Shown piece by piece: positions 26,863 to 34,869 of a DNA stretch of 64,000 nucleotides. The notes below the pieces were generated by a model. That model did not search any database, had not been told where the DNA came from, and was given only the letters and a program-made list of their open reading frames with translations. Numbering within the stretch: the stretch's first letter is position 1; every line of letters begins with the position of its first letter. The stretch is from Luteolibacter ambystomatis (lineage in GTDB: Bacteria > Verrucomicrobiota > Verrucomicrobiia > Verrucomicrobiales > Akkermansiaceae). The stretch is from contig NZ_CP073100.1 of NCBI RefSeq assembly GCF_018137965.1, positions 2,108,001 to 2,172,000 of the forward strand, given 5' to 3'. A program made the translations under genes and the position numbers.

Positions 26863-27705
26863 ATGGTCGCTCCGCGCTTCCGCTCTGAACTTCACGCGCC
26901 GCCCTGCTTGAATCCGCGAACCATCTACTCCCTCCTCAGCCGTTACATTCTCCTCTACGCGCGCAATCCCGTGCGGTTGTTCGAGCTGTTCTTCTGGCCG
27001 ATCGTGCAGCTCCTGATGTGGGGCTTCGTTTCCGTTTCCCTCCAAAACCAAGGCGGGTTGGGCACGCATGGCTTCGTGCCATCGCTGATTGCCGCCACGA
27101 TCCTGTGGGACGCGCTGTTCCGCTCGCAGCAGGGAGTTTCGATCTCGTTCCTCGAGGACGTGTGGACGCGCAACCTGCTCAACATCTTCGCCGCGCCGGT
27201 GCGCATGAGCGAATACGTGGCTGCGGCCTGCGGGGTCGGTTTGCTGCGCGTGGCCATCACCGCGGGTATCCTGGCGGCCATCGCCGCGCTGGCGTATCGC
27301 TTCAATCTTTTCCAATTCAATGCCGCGCTCTTCGCGTGGTATGCCAACCTCATGCTCTTCGGCTGGGCGCTGGGCATCATCTCCATCGCGCTGATCGTGA
27401 AGTGGGGCCATGGCGCGGAATCGCTGGCATGGGCGATCCCGTTCATGATCCAGCCGTTCTCGGCGGTGTTCTACCGCGTGCAGGATCTTCCCGTGTGGAT
27501 GCAACACGTCGCCGCGGCGATGCCCACCGCGCACGTCTTCGAAGGCATGCGCGCGGTGATGGCGGGCAAGCCGCTCGACTGGAGCCACCTCGGCATCGCC
27601 TTCGGTTTGAACGCAGGCTACCTCATTTTCGCGGGGCTGCTCTTCGCCCGCACGCTGGCCTCGGCCCGGGAAAAGGGCCATCTGGTGAAGGTGGCTTCAT
27701 CGTGA
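26863..27705 (+). CDS. ABC-2 type transporter permease
   Basis: The membrane subunit of an ABC-2 exporter with six predicted helices (e.g. LFELFFWPIVQLLMWGF, LMLFGWALGIISIALIV, LGIAFGLNAGYLIFAGLLF). The start is uncertain. ATG 26863 gives 280 aa; TTG 26908 (reading MNPRTIYSLLSRYILLYARN) gives 265 aa and matches the usual family start better. The C-terminal part has AMPTAHVFEGMRAVMAG. Its cognate ATPase is almost certainly the gene at 20063-20818. It now follows the divergent metalloprotease promoter region. A strong terminator follows. Confidence 0.88.
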   Translation: MVAPRFRSELHAPPCLNPRTIYSLLSRYILLYARNPVRLFELFFWPIVQLLMWGFVSVSLQNQGGLGTHGFVPSLIAATILWDALFRSQQGVSISFLEDVWTRNLLNIFAAPVRMSEYVAAACGVGLLRVAITAGILAAIAALAYRFNLFQFNAALFAWYANLMLFGWALGIISIALIVKWGHGAESLAWAIPFMIQPFSAVFYRVQDLPVWMQHVAAAMPTAHVFEGMRAVMAGKPLDWSHLGIAFGLNAGYLIFAGLLFARTLASAREKGHLVKVASS

Positions 27706-27829
27706 GGCGGATGGAGGGCCAACGACCCGTCCCATATCAGCCTGGGTTGAATCGACATTTTGAAAGCCGGAAGCCGGGTGTCTCTGATGTGGAACTGACA
27801 AGGGCAACCGGAGGGCTGACGGAAAACGA

Positions 27830-27863
27830 AAAAGCCCCGCTCCTGTCAAGGAACGGGGCTTTT
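27830..27863. terminator. Bidirectional rho-independent terminator
   Basis: AAAAGCCCCGCTCC pairs with GGAACGGGGCTTTT (one bulge) around TGTCAA. It lies between the convergent permease and DUF4394 genes and has U-tracts in both directions. The 120 bases before it hold no recognisable gene. Confidence 0.8.
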
Positions 27864-27888
27864 GTGGATTTCCTGAAAAGGAGTCGGA

Positions 27889-30800
27889 TCACGGAGGCGG
27901 AGGAGTGGGCGAAAGCACCACCCGGCCACCGATCGTGGAGCCCGGGAAGTAGCCGATGGCTCCGTCGCTCTTCTGCAAGTAGAGCCCCGAACCGCGGACC
28001 GCCTTGTTGAGCACGGGATCGAACACCGTGAAGGTGAAGGTTCCCGCACCACGGTTGATGGACCAGGTCAGCAGCGAACCGGTTGGCACTCCCGGCACGC
28101 CATTGGTGATGGGTACGGTGCCGGTTTCGTCGACCGCCAGGTTGCCGCCGGCCAACTCCACATCGGTGGAGCCGTTGGCGTAGGGAACATTGCGGAAGAA
28201 CAGGCTGCCATTTGCAGTCAGTGTCGTATCGACTCCGGTGAGGTGGGTGCCCTTGGCGTTGCCGCCCTGCGGTGGCTTGCTCCAGACGAGTTCACCGGTG
28301 ACATCGGTGTCCGTATTCGCCCACAGCGTGAGATCACCTCCGACAAAGCCTGAGGGAGTCACGCCGGTGATGTTCGAGGTGAAGAAGGCGATGGCGAAGT
28401 TGTCCGTCAGCGCGGTCGCCGCCGTGAACGGATTGCCATCCGGCAGGAGGCCGCGGAGGTTGGTGGCTCCATTCCGGGTCACCACGGCCGTGGCATAGCC
28501 ACCACCCGGGAAGGTCACGGGATCGATGCTGCGGAGGGCGATGTGGTGGGTGCCGGTGCTGTTGGTAAGCGGCGGCTCCGCATGCAGCGTGCCTTCGAGG
28601 GTGCCGCCGTTCAACGAGAACAGGAGCACACCGTTGAGGCTGCGATCCAGGTTCAGATTGCCGAGCGCCGTCGCCACGTTGATCGAGGTCGAGCCGGTCG
28701 GGAAAGTGATCCGGGTGCTGGTGTTCGAGTTCCCGGTGACGATCTTGATGGTGCCCACGCCGTTCTTGTTGAGCTTGGCCTGGGCCCAGCCTTTCACCTT
28801 GTCGGAGACATCCGTCAGAACGCCGTTGTAGCCCTTCGGCACCGAGGATGGGAGCGATCCCACCACATCGACCACCGCAAGACCGGTATCCGTACCACTC
28901 ACACTGATCGTGTAGGTGAACTGGCCGGTGTAGCCGGCCGGAATGATCAGCGTGCGGCCATCTACGATCTGGATGGCCGGATCGCTCACCGCGGAAATGA
29001 GCAGATCCCCGGGCAACGTGTCGTTCGCCAGCGGATTGAAGCGTGTCTCGCCGGTGGTGGAGAAGAGCGAATCGTTGGTCTGCGGGATCAGCGCGTTGCC
29101 AGTCAGGGCTACCTCGAAGGAAGCCACGTCCGGATCGTTGCTGAGGATGTGCAGCGTGTCGTTCTTGATGCCCATCGAGGTCGGATTGAACGTCAGCGTA
29201 AGAACCACCGAGGAGGATCCGGGAACGGTGCCGCTCCCATTGCCCGTGGCACTGAATTCGGTGCCGGTGGTGAAGCTGGTGGAGTAGGTCAGCGGCTCGC
29301 TGCCCAGGTTCCGCAGGGTGATCTGCTTCGTGACGGGCATGCCCACCAGGGTGTTCGGGAAGGTCGCGGTGCTGGCATTGTCCGCCACCACGGTGCCCGC
29401 CGGGTTTTCCACCGAAAGATCGGCGTTCGTAGCCCATACCACGAGGCTGGTGATCGGTGTGGCACCGGTGCCGATGTTGCCCAACGCCGTGGAAGCACCC
29501 GTGGCGAGATTCACACGGTAGAGACCGGCGATTCCACCCACCTGCGAAGTAAACAGGCCTTCGCCGGTGGCCGCCGTATTCGAGGACGCAACGGACACGG
29601 AGTGCGGGATGTCGAAGCCACCAAACGTGCTGATCGCCAGCGCTGGGCCACCGAGCGTGATCGGCAGCGGACTTGTCTGGGTGCCATTGTTCGGCGGCAC
29701 CTGAATGTAGAGGCTGCCTGAGATCGGATCCACCGTGTAGAGCGTGGTGACCCCACCCGTGAGATTCTGATTGAAGCTGTTGGTGTAGGCGGCGGAGCGG
29801 AGGCCCACGACTCCGGAGCCGTTGATCACTCCATCCGGATTCGTGCCGGTGATGCTGGTATCGCCATCCACCGCCGCACCCGTGATCGGATTGAGACGGA
29901 AATTCAGGCCGGTGGTGGTGACCACCCGGATGCGGTCCACCGTTGGATTGAAATCCAGGCCGTAGCCCGCGGTGGCAGGATCAGGAAGATCCACCACGGT
30001 AACCCCATCGGTCGTGAAGGCGATGGAAGAAGCCGCGCCCACGGCCGTGACGCCGGCGGTCTGGGGATCGATGAGATAAAGCGTGCCGTTGTTGGCCGTC
30101 GCATTGATCCCCAGGCCGTAAAGCTGGCCCGTCTGCGGACGGCTGGTGATGCCCACCAGGGTCTCTCCCGCGGTCAGGGCGCCGAGCGCCACGGTCGTGG
30201 TGGTGGTCGGCGTGGCGGGATTGAGGCGGATCAGGCTGCCACCACCCGCAGGGAGCGCGATCGCAGCGCCCGATCCCGGCAGGACCGCGATGCCGCGGAC
30301 GGACAGTCCGGTGTCTCCCAACAAGGTCGCCTGCGCGGTGACCAGATCCAGCGAAAACAGCTTCGTGGTGCCTCCACCGACCTTCGAGGCTAGGAAGCCC
30401 GACCCGGTCGTGACCGCCGTGTTGCTGGCCGGCGCGTTGACTCCCGGCGCGATGCTGAAGGAGGACGAGGCAATATCCAGGGCAGGCCCACCAAGGGTGA
30501 TGTTCTGGCCCAAGGTCTGCGTGCCGGAATTCGGCAGGTTCTGGATGAAGAGTCTGTTCGACGCATCGTCGATCGTGTACTGCGTGGTGATGCCGCCGTT
30601 GTTCGGGACATCATTGGTGTAGGCCACCCCCGCCACCGTGGTGCTGCCGCCGTTGATCGCTCCGTCCGGGTTGGTGCCGGCCGTCACGGCCCCGCCATTG
30701 TCTCCATCGACAGGCGCGGCGTTGTTCGGGTTCACACGGAAATTCAGGGAACCGGCCGTCACACGGATGCGATCGACGGCGGGGTTGAAATCAAAACCCC

Positions 30801-31206
30801 ATTTCACCACCGCCGGATCGGGAAAATCAACGACCGTGACGCCGTTCGTGGTGAAGGAAATCTGGCCGGGGTTGCCAATCAACGACGCGAAGCCTGTCTT
30901 CGGGTCCACAACATACAGGGAGGCCGTGTCCGCCACGGAATTCACGCCCAGCGCATAGAGAAGCTGGTTCTGCGGACGCACGGAGATGCCCACCACCGAC
31001 TCACCCGCGGTGATGCCGGTGATGGAAACGGGAGCCGTGGGAGTGGTGACGGAGGTCGTCAGGACGCTGGACAGCTTTCCATCGTCGGTGAGGAGATGCA
31101 GCGTCTCCGCTCCAGCCTGCGTGGCGAAGAGGGATGAGGTGGTGAGCAGCGCGAGCCGGAGCAGCGTGCTACGGAGACGGCACGAAGGATTCCATTCCTG
31201 AGACAT
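27889..31206 (-). CDS. Secreted protein with two DUF4394 domains and an ASPM/SPD-2/Hydin-like domain
   Basis: About 1105 aa from ATG 31206 (an ATG at 31230 is also open). The signal peptide ends LLTTSSLFATQAGA. Two DUF4394 domains are arranged in tandem (GVTVVDFPDPAVVKWGFDFN and GVTVVDLPDPATAGYGLDFN, each followed by a VDRIRV strand and a VDGD loop); they probably form beta-propellers. A choice-of-anchor/Hydin-like Ig domain (ITLRNLGSEPLTYSTSF, FNPTSMGIKNDTLHILSNDP) follows. The C-terminal region ends GSGLYLQKSDGAIGYFPG, GGRVVLSPTPPPP, a type I associate with Verrucomicrobiota exoproteins. No catalytic residues are recognised. Probably surface-exposed. Confidence 0.75.
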   Translation of the reverse strand: MSQEWNPSCRLRSTLLRLALLTTSSLFATQAGAETLHLLTDDGKLSSVLTTSVTTPTAPVSITGITAGESVVGISVRPQNQLLYALGVNSVADTASLYVVDPKTGFASLIGNPGQISFTTNGVTVVDFPDPAVVKWGFDFNPAVDRIRVTAGSLNFRVNPNNAAPVDGDNGGAVTAGTNPDGAINGGSTTVAGVAYTNDVPNNGGITTQYTIDDASNRLFIQNLPNSGTQTLGQNITLGGPALDIASSSFSIAPGVNAPASNTAVTTGSGFLASKVGGGTTKLFSLDLVTAQATLLGDTGLSVRGIAVLPGSGAAIALPAGGGSLIRLNPATPTTTTTVALGALTAGETLVGITSRPQTGQLYGLGINATANNGTLYLIDPQTAGVTAVGAASSIAFTTDGVTVVDLPDPATAGYGLDFNPTVDRIRVVTTTGLNFRLNPITGAAVDGDTSITGTNPDGVINGSGVVGLRSAAYTNSFNQNLTGGVTTLYTVDPISGSLYIQVPPNNGTQTSPLPITLGGPALAISTFGGFDIPHSVSVASSNTAATGEGLFTSQVGGIAGLYRVNLATGASTALGNIGTGATPITSLVVWATNADLSVENPAGTVVADNASTATFPNTLVGMPVTKQITLRNLGSEPLTYSTSFTTGTEFSATGNGSGTVPGSSSVVLTLTFNPTSMGIKNDTLHILSNDPDVASFEVALTGNALIPQTNDSLFSTTGETRFNPLANDTLPGDLLISAVSDPAIQIVDGRTLIIPAGYTGQFTYTISVSGTDTGLAVVDVVGSLPSSVPKGYNGVLTDVSDKVKGWAQAKLNKNGVGTIKIVTGNSNTSTRITFPTGSTSINVATALGNLNLDRSLNGVLLFSLNGGTLEGTLHAEPPLTNSTGTHHIALRSIDPVTFPGGGYATAVVTRNGATNLRGLLPDGNPFTAATALTDNFAIAFFTSNITGVTPSGFVGGDLTLWANTDTDVTGELVWSKPPQGGNAKGTHLTGVDTTLTANGSLFFRNVPYANGSTDVELAGGNLAVDETGTVPITNGVPGVPTGSLLTWSINRGAGTFTFTVFDPVLNKAVRGSGLYLQKSDGAIGYFPGSTIGGRVVLSPTPPPP

Positions 31207-31267
31207 TGTTAGACGAAGGTTTGAGGACATGACAGGAGGGTAGTATCGATCAAACTATCGACTAATT

Positions 31268-31304
31268 CATGAGAGAGAAGACTGTTTTTCTCAAATCTCT
31301 CATG
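31268..31304. promoter_or_regulatory. Inverted repeat upstream of the DUF4394 gene
   Basis: A perfect 9-bp inverted repeat CATGAGAGA (31268-31276) / TCTCTCATG (31296-31304), with a 19-base spacer holding a T-run, lies about 60 bases upstream of the DUF4394 start. It could be an operator for a dimeric regulator or a leader hairpin. I cannot tell which. Confidence 0.35.
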
Positions 31305-31328
31305 ACCCTATCAACCGCGGGGAAATAT

Positions 31329-31363
31329 AAAGGGGAGGCACCCCACCAGATGCTTCCCCTTTT
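31329..31363 (-). terminator. Terminator of the flavoprotein gene
   Basis: On the minus strand, AAAAGGGGAAGCA pairs with TGCCTCCCCTTT (one wobble) around a loop of about ten bases and is followed by ATATTT. It lies 33 bases beyond the stop of the FAD-binding protein. Confidence 0.6.
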
Positions 31364-31395
31364 GGGAATCGGGCAAATTGCCATGCTTTCCGAGC

Positions 31396-32796
31396 TTACG
31401 CCACCTCGGCGAGAGCCGGAGCCTCCACTTGTTGGAGTTCCCCGGCGATGCGGGCGGCCAGGGCGGCGGCGTGCAGGCGTAGTTCCGGCACGGCCGTGGC
31501 CTCGAAGTAACGCGCCCGAAGCATCGGGCCGACCACATGCAGCCAGGGAGCCGGACGGCCGTTCCGCTGGACGGCGCGATAGTCCGGCAGCGTTTCCACG
31601 CCCAACCGGTGGACATCCGAGGTCAGGAACCCGCGGCGCAGCAGGTTGCAGATCAGCGGATGTCGCAGCGTGTGGATGTCACGCGCGGGGCCGGTGGCAT
31701 CCAGAATGCGCGCGGCTTCCAGCGTGCGGTTCGGCAGGCGGCTGGTGCGGCTGGCAAATTCCAAGGCATAGTGATCCCCTTTCCGCTCCACGGAAACGAG
31801 CGCGCCGCGGTGGATGGTGAGGCGGCCGCTGGTGATGAGACGGTCCACAAGGCCGCGTGTTTCCGGCGCGCACTGGTGGCGGTGGATTTCCCAGAACGGG
31901 CTGATGAAGCGCAGGAACCGCTGGCGGTCACGCGGCGAAAGCTCCTGCCACAAGCCTGGCGTGTAGGGACGGATCGCCGCGAAGAGGTCGCGCCAGTTCC
32001 CACCGGCGGCTTCATGAGCCTTCACCGCCTTGCGGAACAAGCGCACGCTCTTGCGGAGGTTCGAATCCGGCAGGTGGTCGAGTTCCGGCACCGGCACGGA
32101 CGAAGGCGGCGCGTAGGCATGCGGCAGCAGACCGTGACGGGAGGTGACATGGATCGGTCCGCGATGACCGCGGCGTTCCAACTCGTTCACCGCATCAATC
32201 ATCGAAAGCGCGGTGCCGATGATAACGACCGGCGCATCCGGATGCAGGCCATCATACGCATCCGCATCGCGCGCGGCACGGGTGTGTACGGACCAGAGCG
32301 ATGTGCGGAAGGCCGAGCCGCGGTTGCCCGTGGCGAGCACCACGCGTGAGACCTCCAGCGAGGTGCCATCCTTCAATACCAGGCTCGCTTGTTGTGGATC
32401 GCGTGCGTCCGCCACCAGATCGATCACGGAGGTATGGCGCACCTCCAGCTTCGGATGACGTTCCAGCGCCTGCTTTAGCAGCGATCTCAAGTAACCCCCG
32501 TAAATCGCGCGCGGCAGGAACTCCGCAGCATCCACCGGACGGTCGAGAGCCTGACTGGCGAACTCGCGGAAATGATCCGGACGTTCCGCGAAGGCGCTCA
32601 TCGCACCGGCCCGCACGTTGAGGAGATGATTGGAAGAGCCGGTGCCATAAGCCAGTCCTGGACCGGCCTCGGCGGCTTCCTCGAACAACAGGATGGACGT
32701 ATCCGGCAAGCGCTTGGCCAGATGGATCGCGGCGAGCGTGCCGCTGAAACCACCGCCCACGATGGCGATCGGCAGAGGATTGGAGGCGGACTTCAT
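31396..32796 (-). CDS. FAD/NAD(P)-binding protein (NAD_binding_9 type) in a sulfur locus
   Basis: 466 aa from ATG 32796 (MKSASNPLPIAIVGGGFSG), chosen because the dinucleotide-binding motif GGGFSGTLAAIHLA starts there. Further flavoprotein motifs are GPGLAYGTGSSNHLLNVRAG and the second nucleotide-binding strand VVLATGNRGSAF; VVIIGTALSMIDAVNELERRG gives a second Rossmann-like turn. The family resembles N-hydroxylating or FAD-dependent oxidoreductases of unknown substrate. It lies downstream of the 241-aa unknown gene and divergent from the Rrf2-sulfate genes, so a role in sulfur-compound oxidation or reduction is plausible by context only. Confidence 0.75.
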   Translation of the reverse strand: MKSASNPLPIAIVGGGFSGTLAAIHLAKRLPDTSILLFEEAAEAGPGLAYGTGSSNHLLNVRAGAMSAFAERPDHFREFASQALDRPVDAAEFLPRAIYGGYLRSLLKQALERHPKLEVRHTSVIDLVADARDPQQASLVLKDGTSLEVSRVVLATGNRGSAFRTSLWSVHTRAARDADAYDGLHPDAPVVIIGTALSMIDAVNELERRGHRGPIHVTSRHGLLPHAYAPPSSVPVPELDHLPDSNLRKSVRLFRKAVKAHEAAGGNWRDLFAAIRPYTPGLWQELSPRDRQRFLRFISPFWEIHRHQCAPETRGLVDRLITSGRLTIHRGALVSVERKGDHYALEFASRTSRLPNRTLEAARILDATGPARDIHTLRHPLICNLLRRGFLTSDVHRLGVETLPDYRAVQRNGRPAPWLHVVGPMLRARYFEATAVPELRLHAAALAARIAGELQQVEAPALAEVA

Positions 32797-32843
32797 GAAT
32801 GATGGGATGGTTCGTATGGAAGAGAAGCGGTGGAGAAAAAGAG

Positions 32844-32871
32844 GCGGCCGCACCCTTGTGGATGCGGCCGC
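32844..32871 (-). terminator. Terminator or attenuator between the unknown sulfur-locus gene and the flavoprotein gene
   Basis: A perfect 9-bp stem GCGGCCGCA (32844-32852) / TGCGGCCGC (32863-32871) is followed on the minus strand by CTCTTTTTCT. It lies just past the stop at 32880 of the upstream gene and would reduce read-through into the flavoprotein gene. Confidence 0.65.
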
Positions 32872-32879
32872 GTGAATTG

Positions 32880-33605
32880 TCATGGAAGACGACGGGAAGA
32901 GGCCCTGCACGCGCCCAGCAAGTGCGAGTAGGTCTCAAGCACGCGGCCGATGAAGCGGCTCACGCCGAGCACGTCGCCTGCCTGCGTCCACGCTTCCGGC
33001 ACGTCGATTTCCAGATGCCAGCGGCCGCCACCGAAGGCGGGCACGAAGGTGGACAGCACCGGCGGCGCGGGCAGCCCCCGCGCGCTGGCGGCATTCGATG
33101 CCAGCACCTGATAGAGCCGCACATCCGCCTCGCCCCGGATCACCAGCGATTTGCCAGTAGTCGCACGGACCTCGATCAGGCCATCCGGCACGGAACCGCG
33201 GAACTCGTCCTGCAGGAAAGACAGGACCGGCCAGTCGCTCAGATCCGGAGCGTCTTCCTCCAGTTCCAGCGTGACCGGATCACCCACCGGCAGCACCCGC
33301 AACACCTGGTCCACGGCGATCTCCGGACGCAGCGTGGCGACCTCGATCAACTGGAGCAGCACATCGGATGCGACGGTGCTGGTGCGCGTGTTGTGGCCGA
33401 TCAGGCCGATCGTGCGCGGCACGGTGTCATCCGAAGCCGGACCGGTGAAGGTGAAGACCGGCGCGCCGAACTTGAAGCCGTGGAAATAGATCGGGTGCTC
33501 GATCCTGCCCGCGAGGCGCTCGGAAATTTCGCAGTGCTCCGCAAACCCTTGGAGCAACTGCTTCAGATTGGTCCGGAATTCCGGAGCAAGAGGACGTGTG
33601 TTCAT
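32880..33605 (-). CDS. Unknown conserved-looking protein in the sulfate locus
   Basis: 241 aa from ATG 33605 (MNTRPLAPEFRTNLKQLLQG). I do not recognise a family. The protein is soluble, with no signal peptide or transmembrane helix. Notable segments are HPIYFHGFKFGAPVFTFTG, TIGLIGHNTRTSTVASDV and FGGGRWHLEIDVPEAW. The first two loosely recall carboxypeptidase or succinylglutamate-desuccinylase strands but lack a clear zinc triad, so I do not claim it. It is the first gene facing a palindromic promoter region shared with the Rrf2 regulator, which argues for a role in sulfur metabolism. Confidence 0.6.
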   Translation of the reverse strand: MNTRPLAPEFRTNLKQLLQGFAEHCEISERLAGRIEHPIYFHGFKFGAPVFTFTGPASDDTVPRTIGLIGHNTRTSTVASDVLLQLIEVATLRPEIAVDQVLRVLPVGDPVTLELEEDAPDLSDWPVLSFLQDEFRGSVPDGLIEVRATTGKSLVIRGEADVRLYQVLASNAASARGLPAPPVLSTFVPAFGGGRWHLEIDVPEAWTQAGDVLGVSRFIGRVLETYSHLLGACRASSRRLP

Positions 33606-33664
33606 GGAGTGCTTTGTTTGGTTTGTGGAAACCGCCACTTGAATGCCGCGATTTATTTCCTACT

Positions 33665-33678
33665 ATTCCATATAGAAT
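33665..33678. promoter_or_regulatory. Candidate Rrf2 operator in the divergent promoter region
   Basis: ATTCCATATAGAAT is a 14-base imperfect palindrome (ATTC...GAAT arms). It sits in the 270-base AT-rich gap between the unknown gene (starts 33605) and the Rrf2 gene (starts 33876). Rrf2 regulators such as CymR and IscR bind AT-rich palindromes of this kind. The gap holds no ORF; the remainder is unremarkable apart from T-runs before 33876. Confidence 0.4.
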
Positions 33679-33875
33679 TACCTGTCCAGCATCATTTGGA
33701 ACTTTCCGGCACCCACTCCATCAAATCGCAAAATCGCCATAAACCGCTGAAACCATTGATTTATAAGGCAAATCGTAATCCCACCCGGGGTATCACCTCG
33801 ACAAATCCGAACTTTCTTGTACTTTTTTCTTGAGGCCCACGCCTTAATCCACCACTTACCCGTTCAGATTTCCGA

Positions 33876-34469
33876 ATGCATCTTTCCAAGAAAGCAGAGT
33901 ACGCCCTACGTGCCACCATCCACCTGGGTATCGCCGCCGAACTTGGCCTGTCCACCGTCGCGGGAGCTGATCTCGCGGAAGCAAACCGGCTGCCGCTCAA
34001 ATTCGTCGAACGTATCCTCCAGGAACTCCGGGAGGCTGGGATCGTCGAGACCCGTCGCGGCAAGTTCGGAGGATATGCACTAGCGAAATCCCCGGACTCG
34101 ATCCGCATCGGTGACCTGGTCCGTCTCATGGACGGCCGCCTGGCTCCGATCTGCTGCGCCAGCGAAAACGCCTACCAGCGCTGCTCGTGTCCGGACGAGG
34201 CCCACTGCGGCCTCCGCATGCTGATGATCGATGTCCGCAACGCCATCGCGAACATCCTTGATCGATACACCATCGCCCAGGTCGTCGAAGTCACTCTCCG
34301 CAAAATGCGCCGTGACGGAGTCGAACCTCCCTTCGCCGCCCAGCTCTCCACCTTGGAAGGCAAGCCCGCCACCAACAAACGGCGCGCCGACCCCGAGGAT
34401 GGATTCCTGGCCGGCCTCTCCCAACTCGCCTTACCATCCTCCGTTTCCAATGAATCCGAAAGCCGCTGA
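33876..34469 (+). CDS. Rrf2-family transcriptional regulator with Cys cluster
   Basis: 197 aa. The N-terminal winged helix (MHLSKKAEYALRATIHLG, LPLKFVERILQELREAGIV, RGKFGGYALAKSPDSI) is typical of Rrf2 proteins such as CymR, IscR and NsrR. After the DNA-binding part there are five cysteines (93, 94, 103, 105, 111 in PICCASENAYQRCSCPDEAH then CG). This suggests iron-sulfur or thiol sensing, unlike B. subtilis CymR, which senses with CysK. A 60-residue C-terminal tail is unusual. It heads a DUF2292-porin-sulfate transporter series and is therefore the likely regulator of sulfate assimilation here. Confidence 0.88.
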   Translation: MHLSKKAEYALRATIHLGIAAELGLSTVAGADLAEANRLPLKFVERILQELREAGIVETRRGKFGGYALAKSPDSIRIGDLVRLMDGRLAPICCASENAYQRCSCPDEAHCGLRMLMIDVRNAIANILDRYTIAQVVEVTLRKMRRDGVEPPFAAQLSTLEGKPATNKRRADPEDGFLAGLSQLALPSSVSNESESR

Positions 34470-34650
34470 ACGCATCGTTCCAATCGAGGGCACCAAGCCC
34501 GACTGGTTGGAAGTCGTTCGAACCAAAGTGGAATCACTCCGATTCGGCTCGATCCAGATCATCGTCCATGACGGACGCGTGACCCAGATCGAGGCGCTGG
34601 AAAAGACCCGCTTCAACTCACCCCGGGACGAACAAGGACAGCCCTCCTGA
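34450..34650 (+). CDS. DUF2292 (YezD-like) small protein
   Basis: 66 aa, starting at ATG 34450 inside the 3' end of the Rrf2 gene (20-base overlap, different frame), so it is probably translationally coupled. The core VRTKVESLRFGSIQIIVHDG, RVTQIEALEKTRF is the DUF2292 signature. The family is often encoded beside sulfate or cysteine assimilation genes, which matches this locus. The biochemical role is unknown. A long hairpin with a T-run follows. Confidence 0.8.
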   Translation: MNPKAAERIVPIEGTKPDWLEVVRTKVESLRFGSIQIIVHDGRVTQIEALEKTRFNSPRDEQGQPS

Positions 34651-34690
34651 CCCGCCCCACGCGGCACCCGCCGCACAAACGCTCAAAAGA

Positions 34691-34793
34691 GACCGACCGG
34701 AACACCGGAGGGATCGGAGAGCGGTACGATATCCACCGTAGTTCGCTGCGGTGCCCGTCCGCCATCCGTCCCTCCGTGTCCCGGTCTTTTTTT
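34691..34793 (+). terminator. Long structured RNA ending in a T-run (terminator or leader attenuator)
   Basis: The 5' arm (GACCGACCGGAACACCGGAG, then GGATCGGAGAGCGG) pairs over about 25 positions with the 3' arm (CCGCCATCCGTCCCTCCGTG, then TCCCGGTC), with small bulges. An internal CACCG/CGGTG hairpin caps the stem. Seven T residues follow (34787-34793). It can terminate the rrf2-DUF2292 transcript or, since the porin starts 77 bases later, act as an attenuator for the sulfate genes. I see no SAM-I or other known riboswitch core. Confidence 0.6.
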
Positions 34794-34869
34794 GCCTGAT
34801 TCCTTCCTCAACGCCCCGCAGGGCGCGAGATCACTCCCGTTTCCCTCCCCGGAAACATCCCACAACCGA

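Noticed and set aside
32880-33605. Zinc carboxypeptidase or succinylglutamate desuccinylase assignment for the unknown protein
   Set aside because: A few strands look similar but the HxxE...H zinc triad is not present.
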